Below, one piece after another: positions 27,320 through 35,917 of a stretch of 64,000 nt of DNA. The first letter of the stretch is position 1; each line of letters begins with the position of its first letter. Both the position numbers and the translations under genes were made by a program. Source of the DNA: Candidatus Rhodoferax mariagerensis (GTDB lineage: Bacteria; Pseudomonadota; Gammaproteobacteria; Burkholderiales; Burkholderiaceae_C); the NCBI GenBank assembly GCA_016719055.1, contig JADKAW010000002.1:248001-312000 (forward strand), given 5' to 3'. The notes beneath the pieces are model-generated. The model was not told where the DNA came from, searched no databases, and worked only from the letters and a program-made list of their open reading frames with translations.

Positions 27320-27530
27320 GGTGGTGTCATCCTGGTTGTGAAGGGGTCCGGCTCATGCCTGGCAGGCCGGAGAAAGCACCAATTGTTGCCCATCCGCGGG
27401 GTAATCCGCCGCAGCAACGCGGGCTATTTGACACCTGCCCTTGCTGCGCTTTTGGCCACCGACTCAGGCGCGCACCTTGTTGGACATGTCTGTCGCTGCT
27501 TTTTTTAGTGTTGAAATGGTGAGTGCTAGA

Positions 27531-29399
27531 TTACTCCACCGTGACGCTTTTCGCCAGGTTGCGCGGCTTGTCAACGTCAGTCCCACGTGCACAGGCCGTG
27601 TGATAGGCCAGCAGCTGCAGCGGCACCACATGCAACAGCGGCGACAGTTCGCCGTAGTGTTCAGGCATCCTGATCACGTGCAGGCCATCACCACTGGTAA
27701 TGTGAGAATCGGCATCGGCCAGCACATACAGCACGCCGCCACGGGCGCGTACCTCGTGCATATTGCTTTTGAGCTTTTCCAGCAGGGCGTCGTTGGGAGC
27801 CACGGTGACCACCGGCATGGCACTGGTGACCAGGGCCAACGGGCCATGTTTCAGCTCACCGGCCGGGTAAGCCTCGGCGTGGATGTAGCTGATTTCCTTG
27901 AGCTTCAGGGCACCTTCCATAGCCACCGGGTAGTGCAGACCACGGCCCAGAAACAGCGCGTTTTCCTTGGCTGCAAAGTCGTGCGACCAGGCGATCAATT
28001 GGGGCTCCAGGGCCAGCACGGCCTGCAAGGCAGCAGGCAGGTGTCGCATGGCCTTGATGTGGCGCGCCTCATCAGCATCGCTGAGCAAGCCGCGTGATTG
28101 GGCCAGCGCCAGTGTCAGCAAAAACAGCCCGGCCAGTTGCGTTGTGAAGGCTTTGGTCGAGGCCACGCCAATTTCGACACCGGCGCGGGTCACGTAGGTC
28201 AGCGCGCATTCGCGCACCATGGCGCTGGTGGCCACGTTGCAAATGGTCAGGGTCTGGGGCATGCCCAGGCTTTGGGCGTGGCGCAGCGCCGCCAACGTGT
28301 CTGCCGTTTCGCCGCTTTGGCTGATGGTGACCACCAGCGTGCGCGGGTTGGGGACGGAGTCGCGGTAGCGGTACTCGCTGGCCACTTCGACCTGGGTGGG
28401 AATTTTGGCGATGCTCTCAAGCCAGTATTTGGCGGTGCAGCCGCTGTAATAGCTGGTGCCACAGGCCAGAATCAGCACCGAGTCGATGTTCTTAAACGCC
28501 CGCGCGGCGCTGGCATTGGCCCCGTCAAACAGCTCAGGGCTAATGTGGGTGATGCCCTCCAGCGTGTCGGCAATGGCGCGTGGCTGCTCAAAAATCTCTT
28601 TTTGCATGTAATGGCGATAGGGGCCAAGTTCTGCCGCACCACTGTGCGCGTGCACGGTTTTGACCGGGCGCTGTGCGGGTGTCAGTGACTTGAAGGCTTT
28701 GTCAGCCAGCCAGTATTTGCCGAGCTGAATATCAGCCAGGTCGCCTTCTTCCAGGTACACAATTTGATCGGTCACGCCGGCCAGCGCCATGGCGTCGCTG
28801 GCCAGGTAATGTGATTGCCCGTCGCTGCCAACGCCCAGAATCAGTGGCGAGCCTGCCCGCGCGCCAACCAGGCGGTGCGGCTCGTCCTTGCAAAACACCG
28901 CAATCGCGTAGGCACCGCGCAGTGAGCCCAAGGCAGCTTTGACGGCCTCAAAAAGATCGCCGTCATACAGGCTGTCGATCAGGTGGCAGATCACCTCGGT
29001 GTCGGTCTGGCTCTGAAACACATAGCCGCGGGCTTGCAGGGTGGCACGCAATTCGTCATGGTTTTCAATGATGCCGTTGTGCACTAATGCAATGCGGCCA
29101 GGGCGCTTTTCAGCATCGGCTCCGGGGCCATGGCTGAAGTGCGGGTGCGCGTTGTGCACGGCAGGTGCGCCATGGGTGGCCCAGCGGGTGTGGGCGATGC
29201 CGGTGCTGCCAGACAGGTGGGTGGTGCTGATCTGGTCCATCAGCTCGGCCACCCGCGCGGTGCTGCGCGCACGCTGCAAACCGTTGGCGTAAACCGCCAC
29301 ACCACAAGAGTCATAACCCCGGTATTCCAACCTGGACAAACCTTGCACCAGAACCGGCACGATGTTATGGGTTGAGACTGCTCCGACAATGCCGCACAT
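27531..29399 (-). CDS. glmS: Glutamine-fructose-6-phosphate aminotransferase (isomerizing)
   Basis: Makes glucosamine-6-phosphate for peptidoglycan and LPS. It is 622 aa from the ATG at 29399, chosen because MCGIVGAVSTHNIVPVL puts the nucleophile Cys at position 2 after Met removal; the frame is open further upstream but that would block the glutaminase. The Ntn glutaminase domain covers about 1-240 (SGVAVYANG, HTRWATHGAPAVHNAHPH, HNGIIENHDELR). Two SIS isomerase domains follow (ILACGTSYYSGCTAKYWLES, TISQSGETADTLAALRHA, ALFLGRGLHYPVAMEGALKL). It ends in the invariant PRNLAKSVTVE. Divergent from the EamA gene. Confidence 0.97.
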   Translation of the reverse strand: MCGIVGAVSTHNIVPVLVQGLSRLEYRGYDSCGVAVYANGLQRARSTARVAELMDQISTTHLSGSTGIAHTRWATHGAPAVHNAHPHFSHGPGADAEKRPGRIALVHNGIIENHDELRATLQARGYVFQSQTDTEVICHLIDSLYDGDLFEAVKAALGSLRGAYAIAVFCKDEPHRLVGARAGSPLILGVGSDGQSHYLASDAMALAGVTDQIVYLEEGDLADIQLGKYWLADKAFKSLTPAQRPVKTVHAHSGAAELGPYRHYMQKEIFEQPRAIADTLEGITHISPELFDGANASAARAFKNIDSVLILACGTSYYSGCTAKYWLESIAKIPTQVEVASEYRYRDSVPNPRTLVVTISQSGETADTLAALRHAQSLGMPQTLTICNVATSAMVRECALTYVTRAGVEIGVASTKAFTTQLAGLFLLTLALAQSRGLLSDADEARHIKAMRHLPAALQAVLALEPQLIAWSHDFAAKENALFLGRGLHYPVAMEGALKLKEISYIHAEAYPAGELKHGPLALVTSAMPVVTVAPNDALLEKLKSNMHEVRARGGVLYVLADADSHITSGDGLHVIRMPEHYGELSPLLHVVPLQLLAYHTACARGTDVDKPRNLAKSVTVE

Positions 29400-29534
29400 A
29401 AACTGCTCCTTAAAGAAGATAGGGATGCTAGGGTTTTTAAAATGAAATAGGCAATCATTTTTATAAAAATATTGACTCAATATTTCCTACATTGGCTAAA
29501 TTGAATGATAATTTCTTAAACATAAACTTATTGA

Positions 29535-30425
29535 ATGAAAACATCACTGTCTTGGCGGCATTTTTTATTGGCACTGGCGGTGGTTGCCGTGTGGGGCAGC
29601 AATTTTGTGGTGATCAAGCTGGCGCTGGGGCAAATGCCACCGCTGCTGTTGGCCACGTTGCGGTTCATCGTCGTGGTGCTGCCCATGGTGTTTTTTCTGC
29701 CGCGCCCCAAAGTCGCATGGCGCAATCTGGCAGCTTATGGGTTGTTGATTGGTGTCGGGCAGTTTGGCTTGCTGTTTGTGGCGATGAACGGTCATATCTC
29801 GCCCGGCCTGGCCTCACTGGTGATTCAGGTGCAGGTGTTTTTCACCATCGGTCTGGCCATGGCCATGGCGGGTGAAACCCTGCAGCGGATGCAGTGGCTG
29901 GCGCTGGCATTGGCGGGGGCGGGTTTGTGGGTGATCGTGGCGCACACCGACGGCAGCACCACGCCGTTGGGCTTGGGGCTGATTTTGCTGGCGGCCTTGT
30001 CCTGGGCTGGCGGCAATCTGGTGTCACGGGCGGCCGGGCGCATCAACATGGTGGCTTATGTGGTGTGGTCGAGCCTGTTTGCGGTGCCGCCGCTGGTGGT
30101 GTTGTCGTTGTGGGTCGAGGGCTGGGACGCCCTGGCCAGCGGACTGCAACACGCCAGCCTGCAAACCTGGGCCGCCGTGGCCTGGCAGGCGTGGGGCAAT
30201 TCAATATTTGGCTACGCCGCCTGGGGTTGGCTACTGTCGCGCTACAGCGCAGCCACCATCACACCCATGGCCTTGCTGGTGCCGCTGTTTGGCATGGCCA
30301 GCTCGGCCTGGTGGCTGGGCGAAAGTCTGCCCGGCTGGAAGCTGGCCGCCGCCGCCCTGGTGATGACCGGCCTGGCGCTGAACCTGCTGTGGCCCATGTG
30401 GCAGCGCTGGCGCAAATCCCACTGA
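29535..30425 (+). CDS. EamA/DMT-family exporter
   Basis: Ten-helix drug/metabolite transporter, 296 aa, with two EamA halves. The first is LLALAVVAVWGSNFVVIKLA to about 130; the second begins GLGLILLAALSWAGGNLVSR. Both contain the W-G-S/A-N and P-x-x-x motifs, and LLVPLFGMASSAWWLGESLP is the typical penultimate loop. The Lrp-family regulator gene follows 6 bp later, a common pairing for amino acid exporters, so export of an amino acid or similar metabolite is a reasonable guess. Confidence 0.9.
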   Translation: MKTSLSWRHFLLALAVVAVWGSNFVVIKLALGQMPPLLLATLRFIVVVLPMVFFLPRPKVAWRNLAAYGLLIGVGQFGLLFVAMNGHISPGLASLVIQVQVFFTIGLAMAMAGETLQRMQWLALALAGAGLWVIVAHTDGSTTPLGLGLILLAALSWAGGNLVSRAAGRINMVAYVVWSSLFAVPPLVVLSLWVEGWDALASGLQHASLQTWAAVAWQAWGNSIFGYAAWGWLLSRYSAATITPMALLVPLFGMASSAWWLGESLPGWKLAAAALVMTGLALNLLWPMWQRWRKSH

Positions 30426-30431
30426 CATCAG

Positions 30432-30944
30432 ATGACTTTGACAACAATGCACACCCCCGAACTTGACGCCCTTGACCTGCAGTTGCTCAAGCAGCTGCAA
30501 GTGGATTGCTCGCTGAACAACCAGACGCTGGCTGAACGGATGAATGTGTCAGCGCCCACCTGCCTGCGCCGCGTCAAGCGTCTGCGTGAGGCCGGGCTGA
30601 TTGAGCGTGAGATTGCGGTGCTCAGCGCAGATACCGTGGCGCAGGTGGTGGGCCATGGGCTGACCGCGGTGGTTGAGATCACACTTGACCGCCAGGACCA
30701 GGCCGCGCTGGAGGCATTTGAGCAGCGCGTGCTGCAACAGGATGCGGTGCAGCAGTGTTACCGGGTGTCACCCGGGCCAGACTTTTGCCTGGTGGTGCAC
30801 GCGCCAGACATGCCAGGCTATCTGGCGCTGACGCAGCGGCTGTTTACGGCAGATGCCAATGTGCGCAATGTCAAAACGTTTTTCAGCATCAAACGCAGCA
30901 AGTTCGGGGCGCAGCTACCGCTGCCGGCCGCGTTGCAGCCCTGA
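30432..30944 (+). CDS. Lrp/AsnC-family transcriptional regulator
   Basis: Amino-acid-responsive regulator, 170 aa. The HTH at about 12-62 reads LDALDLQLLKQLQVDCSLNN, QTLAERMNVSAPTCLRRVKR. The RAM ligand-binding domain covers about 80-155 (VVEITLDRQDQAALEAFEQR, VQQCYRVSPGPDFCLVVHAP). It lies 6 bp downstream of the EamA exporter and probably controls that gene in response to the exported compound. Confidence 0.92.
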   Translation: MTLTTMHTPELDALDLQLLKQLQVDCSLNNQTLAERMNVSAPTCLRRVKRLREAGLIEREIAVLSADTVAQVVGHGLTAVVEITLDRQDQAALEAFEQRVLQQDAVQQCYRVSPGPDFCLVVHAPDMPGYLALTQRLFTADANVRNVKTFFSIKRSKFGAQLPLPAALQP

Positions 30945-31019
30945 TTGCCCGACATCTAGGCGTCGGAATACTTGCATTGTCGCGCTGCTTGGGCGCATAG
31001 CGTCGTTGCAAATCGCTTG

Positions 31020-31050
31020 TTTAGCGGTGCTAAACGGCGCGCTTTGCGCC
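31020..31050. repeat. Two adjacent perfect hairpins between convergent genes
   Basis: TTTAGC-GGT-GCTAAA (31020-31034) is followed at once by GGCGC-GCTTT-GCGCC (31036-31050). They fill part of the 161-bp gap between the Lrp gene and the convergent manC gene and could act as a bidirectional transcription barrier. There is no T-run, so they are not classical terminators. Confidence 0.5.
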
Positions 31051-31105
31051 TAGCTCTGCATCCCAAGCCCGACGGCCAAATGCACAACTTATTTCCGGAC
31101 GAACC

Positions 31106-32569
31106 CTAACGACCGTACACGTCCTCAAACCGCACAATATCATCTTCGCCCAGGTACGAGCCTGACTGCACTTCGATCATCTCAAGTGCCACTCGCCCGG
31201 GATTTTCAAGCCGGTGCGTGGTGCCCAGCGGAATAAAAGTAGACTGGTTCTCTGAGAGTAAAAAGCTCTCGTTGCCCTTGGTGACCTTGGCGGTGCCGCT
31301 GACCACAATCCAGTGCTCGGCTCGGTGGTGGTGCATTTGCAGCGACAGCGTGCCGCCGGGCTTGACCACAATGCGTTTGACCCGAAAGCGCTCGCCTGTA
31401 TCTACGCCGTCGTACCAGCCCCAGGGCCGAAATACCTTGCGGTGGATGCTGCCCTCGGCGCGCTTTTGCTGGCGCAGGCGATCGACAATGTTTTTGACGC
31501 CCTGGGTTTTGTCCTTGTGCGACACCAAAATGGCGTCGGCGGTTTCCACCACCACCAGGTTGCTTACACCGACGCAGGCCACCAGCCGGCCTTCCGACAA
31601 CGCCAGCGTGTTTTCACAGTCTTGCAGCATCACATCGCCCTGAGAGACGTTGCCGTGTTCGTCCTTGGGCAGCACCTGCCATAACGCATCCCAGGCACCC
31701 ACGTCGGACCAGCCCGCCTTGAGCGGCAGCACCACGCCAGCTGGCAATTCGGTCGCCAGGGTGTTGGCGGCAATGCGCTCCATGACCGCGTAGTCAATCG
31801 AATCGCTCGGGCACAGCGCAAACAGGTCTTTGTCGATGCGGACAAACTCACCATCGGTCTTGCCGGCGTTCCAGGCTTGCTGGCAGGCGGCCAGAATGTC
31901 GGCGCGGCAGTGGCTCAGGGCCGCCAGCCAGACCGAGGCACGCATCATGAACAGGCCACTGTTCCAGAGGTAGTTGCCCGCTGCCAAATAGGCTTGGGCG
32001 GTGGCCAGGTCGGGCTTTTCAACAAAGCGTTTGATGCTGCGCGCTGTTGCATCTGGCGGGCTGCCAAAGGCATCACCGGCCTGGATGTAACCGTAACCAG
32101 TCTCGGGTGTGTCTGGCGTGATGCCAAAGGTGACCACCGCACCGGCTTGCGCCAACACGGCACCCTGGCTGACCACCGCTTGAAATGCCGCCACGTTGGT
32201 AATCACATGGTCGGCCGGCATCACCAGCAGCACCGGATCAGCTTCATTTTTAATAGCGTCAAGTGCAGCCAGGGTAAGGGCTGGAGCCGTATTTCTTCCA
32301 AAAGGCTCTAACACCACCGTGCCTTCTTGCTGCAGCAGGCGCAGTTGCTCGGCAATGACAAAACGATACTCTTCATTGCAAACCACCATCGGCGCGGTCA
32401 GGGTGACGCCGGGTGTGCCGACCACACGCCGCACCGTGGCCTGCAACAACGAATCCTGCCCGACCAGGCTTAACAACTGTTTGGGGTATTTTTCGCGCGA
32501 CAGGGGCCACAGCCGCGTGCCGGAGCCACCGGACAAAACCACAGGCTGAATCAGGATGGAGGAGGTCAT
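31106..32569 (-). CDS. manC: Mannose-1-phosphate guanylyltransferase / mannose-6-phosphate isomerase
   Basis: Bifunctional enzyme making GDP-mannose for polysaccharides, 487 aa from the ATG at 32569. The nucleotidyltransferase domain (about 1-290) has the pyrophosphorylase signature LSGGSGTRLWPLSREKYPKQ, EPFGRNTAPALTLAALDA and VMPADHVI. The C-terminal cupin isomerase domain (about 340-480) has KVFRPWGWYDGVD, VKRIVVKPGGTLSLQMHHHR and AEHWIVVSGTAKVTKG. It lies 71 bp after another nucleotidyltransferase gene on the same strand. Codons around GRNTAPALTLAALDAIKNEA overlap a sequence resembling the dispersed repeat. Confidence 0.95.
   Translation of the reverse strand: MTSSILIQPVVLSGGSGTRLWPLSREKYPKQLLSLVGQDSLLQATVRRVVGTPGVTLTAPMVVCNEEYRFVIAEQLRLLQQEGTVVLEPFGRNTAPALTLAALDAIKNEADPVLLVMPADHVITNVAAFQAVVSQGAVLAQAGAVVTFGITPDTPETGYGYIQAGDAFGSPPDATARSIKRFVEKPDLATAQAYLAAGNYLWNSGLFMMRASVWLAALSHCRADILAACQQAWNAGKTDGEFVRIDKDLFALCPSDSIDYAVMERIAANTLATELPAGVVLPLKAGWSDVGAWDALWQVLPKDEHGNVSQGDVMLQDCENTLALSEGRLVACVGVSNLVVVETADAILVSHKDKTQGVKNIVDRLRQQKRAEGSIHRKVFRPWGWYDGVDTGERFRVKRIVVKPGGTLSLQMHHHRAEHWIVVSGTAKVTKGNESFLLSENQSTFIPLGTTHRLENPGRVALEMIEVQSGSYLGEDDIVRFEDVYGR
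32243..32298 (+). repeat. Possible dispersed repeat copy inside manC
   Basis: On the plus strand CATTTTTAATAGCGTC is followed by GGTAAGGGCTGGAGCCGTATTT, close to the consensus of the other copies. The matching codons (ATT AAA AAT GAA) are AT-rich compared with the rest of manC. The encoded peptide is nevertheless close to the family consensus, so chance resemblance cannot be excluded. Confidence 0.4.
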
Positions 32570-32640
32570 GGTGATGAATGTCCGAAAACAAGTTGATGCC
32601 CGCACAGGCCTTCGCCTGCCAGGGCAGATGGGCACAACAC

Positions 32641-33744
32641 TTAGGCGCGGGAATCGCCCCAGCGCAGTTGGGCGGTTTCGTCGCCGCGGTACAGGGTGTC
32701 GCCCGCCTGGTCCACGCAGTAGGTGGGCGAGACGATCATTTCCTTGAACTGCATGTCGGCGGCGATACGGGTGTATTCAAACAAGATGCTGCGCACTACC
32801 CGTGCGCCGGACCGGATATGGCAGCCGTGGCCTATCCAGCTTGGGCCGATGATGCTGGCACCGGGCTCAATACACACGCTTGAGCCAACGTAAACCGGGC
32901 CTTCAATGGTGACCTTGTCCCAGGGTATCTGGGTGTTCAGGCCGACCCAGATGCCAGGCCTGATCTCGCGACCTGGCATGTTCATCTGCGCCACTTCGCC
33001 GCGCAGCACGCGCTGCAGCACCGCCCAGTAGTCGCTGACCCGTCCAATGTCGATCCAGTTGAAAAAACGTTTTTGCGCAAAAAATGGCAGTTTGTTTTCG
33101 ACCAGCTGCGGAAACAGCTCCGAGCCAATGTCATACACCCGACCAGGTGGCACCAGCTTCAGGGCTTCGGGCTCAAAAATATAAATACCGGTACTGGCCA
33201 AGGTGGATTTGGCATCGGCGGGCTTGGGTTTTTCCTGGAACGACTGAATCTGGCCGTTGTCATCAGCCACCACAATGCCGTAATTTTGCACGTCGGCCAG
33301 TGGCACATCAAGCGCCACCACGCTGGCAATGGCACCTTTGGACTTGTGTTCATGCAGGGCCGCGCCGATGTCAAGGTCGATCAAAGCGTCGCCGCACAGC
33401 ACCAACGTCGTCTCATCAAAAAACCCGCTGAAGTCCTGGATGCGGCGCATGCCACCTGCAGAGCCAAACGGCTTGGGCATGACTTCGCCCTGTTCGCGCA
33501 CGCCTTCATAGGCATAACCAATCTGCACACCCCAGCGGTGACCATCGCCAAAATATTGTTCGATCTTGTGGTGATTAAAGGCCACGTTCACCATGATTTC
33601 CTTGATGCCGTAGCTGGCCAGGTGCTCGATCAAATACTCCATCACCGGTTTGCCCAGGATCGGGATCATGGGTTTGGGTAAATCTTTGGTCAGGGGCCGT
33701 ACACGGGTTCCTTGCCCGGCGGCCAGAATCATGCCTTTAGCCAT
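32641..33744 (-). CDS. Sugar-1-phosphate nucleotidyltransferase (mannose/glucose-1-phosphate type) with hexapeptide C-terminus
   Basis: Forms a nucleotide sugar from NTP and a sugar-1-phosphate, 367 aa. The N-terminus MAKGMILAAGQGTRVRPLTKDLPKPMIPILGKP holds the nucleotide and Lys motifs; LVLCGDALIDLDIGAAL has the metal-binding Asp; FFNWIDIGRVSDYWAVLQRV is a family signature. From about 265 the sequence becomes a left-handed beta-helix of hexapeptides (VTIEGPVYVGSSVCIEPGAS, IIGPSWIGHGCHIRSGARVV). The closest families are GDP-mannose pyrophosphorylase-like and UTP-glucose-1-phosphate enzymes. It is upstream of manC, and a galE remnant lies next to it, so this was a nucleotide-sugar cluster. Confidence 0.88.
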   Translation of the reverse strand: MAKGMILAAGQGTRVRPLTKDLPKPMIPILGKPVMEYLIEHLASYGIKEIMVNVAFNHHKIEQYFGDGHRWGVQIGYAYEGVREQGEVMPKPFGSAGGMRRIQDFSGFFDETTLVLCGDALIDLDIGAALHEHKSKGAIASVVALDVPLADVQNYGIVVADDNGQIQSFQEKPKPADAKSTLASTGIYIFEPEALKLVPPGRVYDIGSELFPQLVENKLPFFAQKRFFNWIDIGRVSDYWAVLQRVLRGEVAQMNMPGREIRPGIWVGLNTQIPWDKVTIEGPVYVGSSVCIEPGASIIGPSWIGHGCHIRSGARVVRSILFEYTRIAADMQFKEMIVSPTYCVDQAGDTLYRGDETAQLRWGDSRA

Positions 33745-33793
33745 GGTAAATACCTTTAAGTTTTGTCAATTTTCATTCTCCCGATGATTCGCT

Positions 33794-33955
33794 TCAACGG
33801 CTGACACTATACCCGTTTGGATTGCCGCTTTGCCTGCTCCAGCTGTCCTGGCTCCTGGTTTGCAGATCACGCTGCGCCTGCCAGCCCGGCAGCGCTTTGG
33901 CCGAGTCCGGGGTGGCGTAGCAAGCAGCAATGCCGCCAGCGCGCCGGGGCATAAA
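33794..33955 (-). pseudogene. galE: C-terminal remnant of a UDP-glucose 4-epimerase
   Basis: On the minus strand the frame ending at TGA 33794-33796 reads MPRRAGGIAACYATPDSAKA, LPGWQAQRDLQTRSQDSW, SRQSGNPNGYSVSR. This is the characteristic GalE tail (RRPGD-A-CYA-P, GW-A-R-L, W-WQS-NPNGY). No upstream part of the gene could be found in the remaining ~90 bp before the amidohydrolase, so only about 50 codons survive. The rest of the 298-bp gap between 33745 and 34042 shows nothing recognisable. Confidence 0.72.
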
Positions 33956-34042
33956 ACGCTGGGCTGTGGAGCCATAGCGGCAGGCGCAAGCTTTCTTGGG
34001 CTATAAACCATGGCACGAGAGCATGATTTTTTGGAGACAGTA

Positions 34043-35272
34043 ATGACTTTTTTGGTTCATGGCCGTGCGTTTGCGCACATTGCAGCGTTTCACCCTGAAA
34101 TCACTGTGCTGCGGCGGGATTTGCATGCCCATCCAGAGTTGGGTTTTGAAGAGGTTTACACCGCGGCGCGGGTCAAGCAGGCCTTGCAGGTGTGCGGCGT
34201 GGACGAGATTCACACCGGCATCGGCAAGACCGGCCTGGTGGCGGTGATCAGGGGCCAGCGCCAGGCCTCTGGAAAAATGATTGGCCTGCGCGCCGACATG
34301 GACGCCCTGCCCATGACCGAGCACAACGACTTTGCCTGGAAATCAGCCACACCCGGTCTGATGCACGGCTGTGGCCACGACGGCCACACTGCCATGCTGG
34401 TGGGCGCGGCCCGTTATCTGGCTGAAACGCGCAACTTTGATGGCACAGCAGTGCTGATTTTTCAGCCGGGCGAAGAGGGCTACGCCGGTGCCCAGGCGAT
34501 GATTGACGACGGGCTGTTTGAGCGCTTTCCGGTGCAATCGGTTTACGGCATGCACAACTGGCCGGCCATGCGCCCTGGCACGATTGGGCTAACCCCGGGG
34601 CCGATGATGGCCGCTGCCGACCGCATCACCATTGAGATCACGGGCCAGGGCGGACACGGCGCGCATGCCTACCAAACCATTGACCCGGTGCTGGTGGCCG
34701 GGCACATCATTACGGCCGTGCAAAGCATTGTGTCGCGCAACGTCAAGCCGGTGGACAGCGCGGTGATCAGCCTGTGTGCCATGCGCGCCGGTGACCTTAA
34801 CGCCATGAGCGTTGTACCGGACAGCGCCACGCTGGTCGGTACCGTGCGCACGTTTACCGGCGCCGTGCAATCATTGGTTGAACGGCGTTTGACTGAGCTG
34901 TGCAGTGCCGTGGCCCAGGGCTTTGGCGCGACCGCCAGCGTCACCTACACCCGCATGTACCCGGCCACTGTCAACACCGCCGCTGAGGCGCAGTTTGCCG
35001 GCGATGTGGCCGAGAGTCTGGTCGGTGCTGCCAACGTGGTGCGAGATCTGGAGCCCAGCATGGGTGCGGAAGACTTTTCGTTCATGCTGCGCGTCAAACC
35101 CGGGGCCTACATGCGCCTGGGTCAGGGCACTGAGCGCGGAGTGGGCAGCTGCCATTTGCACAATAACCGGTTTGACTTCAACGATGAGGTGCTGCCACTG
35201 GGGGCCGCGCTGCACGCCAGTCTGGTGGAGCAGGCCATGCCCTTGCTGGTGGCTGGATTTACTATTGAATAA
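34043..35272 (+). CDS. M20-family amidohydrolase (hippurate hydrolase-like)
   Basis: Metal-dependent deacylase of N-acyl amino acids, 409 aa. The ATG at 34043 is preferred because GGAG lies 7 bp before it; an in-frame ATG at 34010 lacks a good site. M20D motifs: LRRDLHAHPELGFEE, GLRADMDALPMTEHN, MHGCGHDGHTAMLVGAARYL (metal Cys/His), FQPGEEGYAGAQAMI (Glu base), the dimerisation-domain segment TIEITGQGGHGAHAYQTIDP, and the C-terminal metal His in HLHNNRFDFNDE. The last codons and stop abut a dispersed repeat. The gene stands alone and its natural substrate is unclear. Confidence 0.92.
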   Translation: MTFLVHGRAFAHIAAFHPEITVLRRDLHAHPELGFEEVYTAARVKQALQVCGVDEIHTGIGKTGLVAVIRGQRQASGKMIGLRADMDALPMTEHNDFAWKSATPGLMHGCGHDGHTAMLVGAARYLAETRNFDGTAVLIFQPGEEGYAGAQAMIDDGLFERFPVQSVYGMHNWPAMRPGTIGLTPGPMMAAADRITIEITGQGGHGAHAYQTIDPVLVAGHIITAVQSIVSRNVKPVDSAVISLCAMRAGDLNAMSVVPDSATLVGTVRTFTGAVQSLVERRLTELCSAVAQGFGATASVTYTRMYPATVNTAAEAQFAGDVAESLVGAANVVRDLEPSMGAEDFSFMLRVKPGAYMRLGQGTERGVGSCHLHNNRFDFNDEVLPLGAALHASLVEQAMPLLVAGFTIE

Positions 35273-35315
35273 ATAGCTGGTAGCTTACGTTTGGTAAGGG
35301 CTAGAGGCCTAAAAC
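35262..35315 (+). repeat. Dispersed palindromic repeat, copy C
   Basis: AATAAATAGCTGGTAGCTT followed by GGTAAGGGCTAGAGGCCTA. It starts at the stop codon of the amidohydrolase, as copy B does at the end of puuA and copy D at the end of the sugar-phosphate ATPase gene. Confidence 0.75.
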
Positions 35316-35414
35316 GCTCACAAATCATGCCGATTGTTAAGCGATCAAGTGGGCTGCCATCAGCAGGTTCATGACCTCGACACCGTCTTTCATCGGGCCA
35401 TCGGGCGCGGTTAG

Positions 35415-35519
35415 CAGAATTGGGGTCGGATCCCTGGACTTGGGGTTTTGCCAATTCGGCCCAACAGCGTCAAACCGTTGCGCAGTCGTTCACCGAATTG
35501 GGCTCTGACCCCAATTCTG
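35415..35519. repeat. REP-like inverted pair bounded by CAGAATTGGGGTC
   Basis: CAGAATTGGGGTCGGA at 35415-35430 and TCTGACCCCAATTCTG at 35504-35519 are inverted copies with one mismatch. The right-hand end also folds on itself: GAATTGGG, seven bases, CCCAATTC (35495-35517). This is the layout of two inverted REP units (a BIME). Similar TTGGGGTCAGA ends accompany RAYT-type transposases in beta-proteobacteria, to my recollection. Confidence 0.6.
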
Positions 35520-35557
35520 CGGGTCATGGGGCGCGGTCTGCCCTGTTTGCCCAACCC

Positions 35558-35633
35558 GCCAGACGGGCCCGGCGGGCGGCCACCTCATACTGGAGTACCA
35601 GAAATCGGCAGCCACCCGCCGGGCCCATCTGGC
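35558..35633. repeat. Long GC-rich inverted repeat (hairpin)
   Basis: A 23-base arm at 35558-35580 (starting GCCAGACGGGCCC) is complementary to 35611-35633 with two C/T differences that still permit G-U pairing in RNA, around a 30-base loop. It sits directly beside the REP-like pair in the 645-bp gene-free gap 35273-35917. The rest of that gap holds copies C and K of the dispersed repeat and no convincing gene. Confidence 0.7.
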
Positions 35634-35861
35634 TAGGCACCGGTACCCCAAGACCACGACAGGGCTGTCATGTTGCTATCAATAATATTGCATTTCGTGC
35701 AATGAGAACGGGGGCTGCAGGCTGATCTTCGGAGAGTGGAACAGATGCGATAAGACCGGTGACGTCCGTGCATTTTGTCCATTTCGTGGAGAAATAACAC
35801 GGTTCGTGGTGTTGGCACGATGACCGTCGACGTTTGCAAAGCACCTGAATTGCTCTATATT

Positions 35862-35906
35862 TAGAAGCACGCTACGCATGATGGAAAAGGGCCAGAGGCC
35901 AAAATA
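35862..35906 (+). repeat. Diverged dispersed repeat, copy K
   Basis: AAGCACGCTACGCATGATGG followed by AAAAGGGCCAGAGGCCAAAA; the right half matches the consensus well, the left half poorly. It ends 12 bp before the hexR stop codon. Confidence 0.45.
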
Positions 35907-35917
35907 CCTCTTAATAA

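Noticed and set aside
32243..32298. Calling the manC match a certain repeat insertion
   Set aside because: The encoded peptide GRNTAPALTLAALDA is close to the family consensus, so the DNA resemblance could be coincidental; listed only at low confidence.
35337..35414. Minus-strand tail reading LLTAPDGPMKDGVEVMNLLMAAHLIA, like the end of a Gfo/Idh-type oxidoreductase
   Set aside because: Only about 25 codons before the REP-like unit and similarity to a loose C-terminal pattern only; too short to call a remnant.
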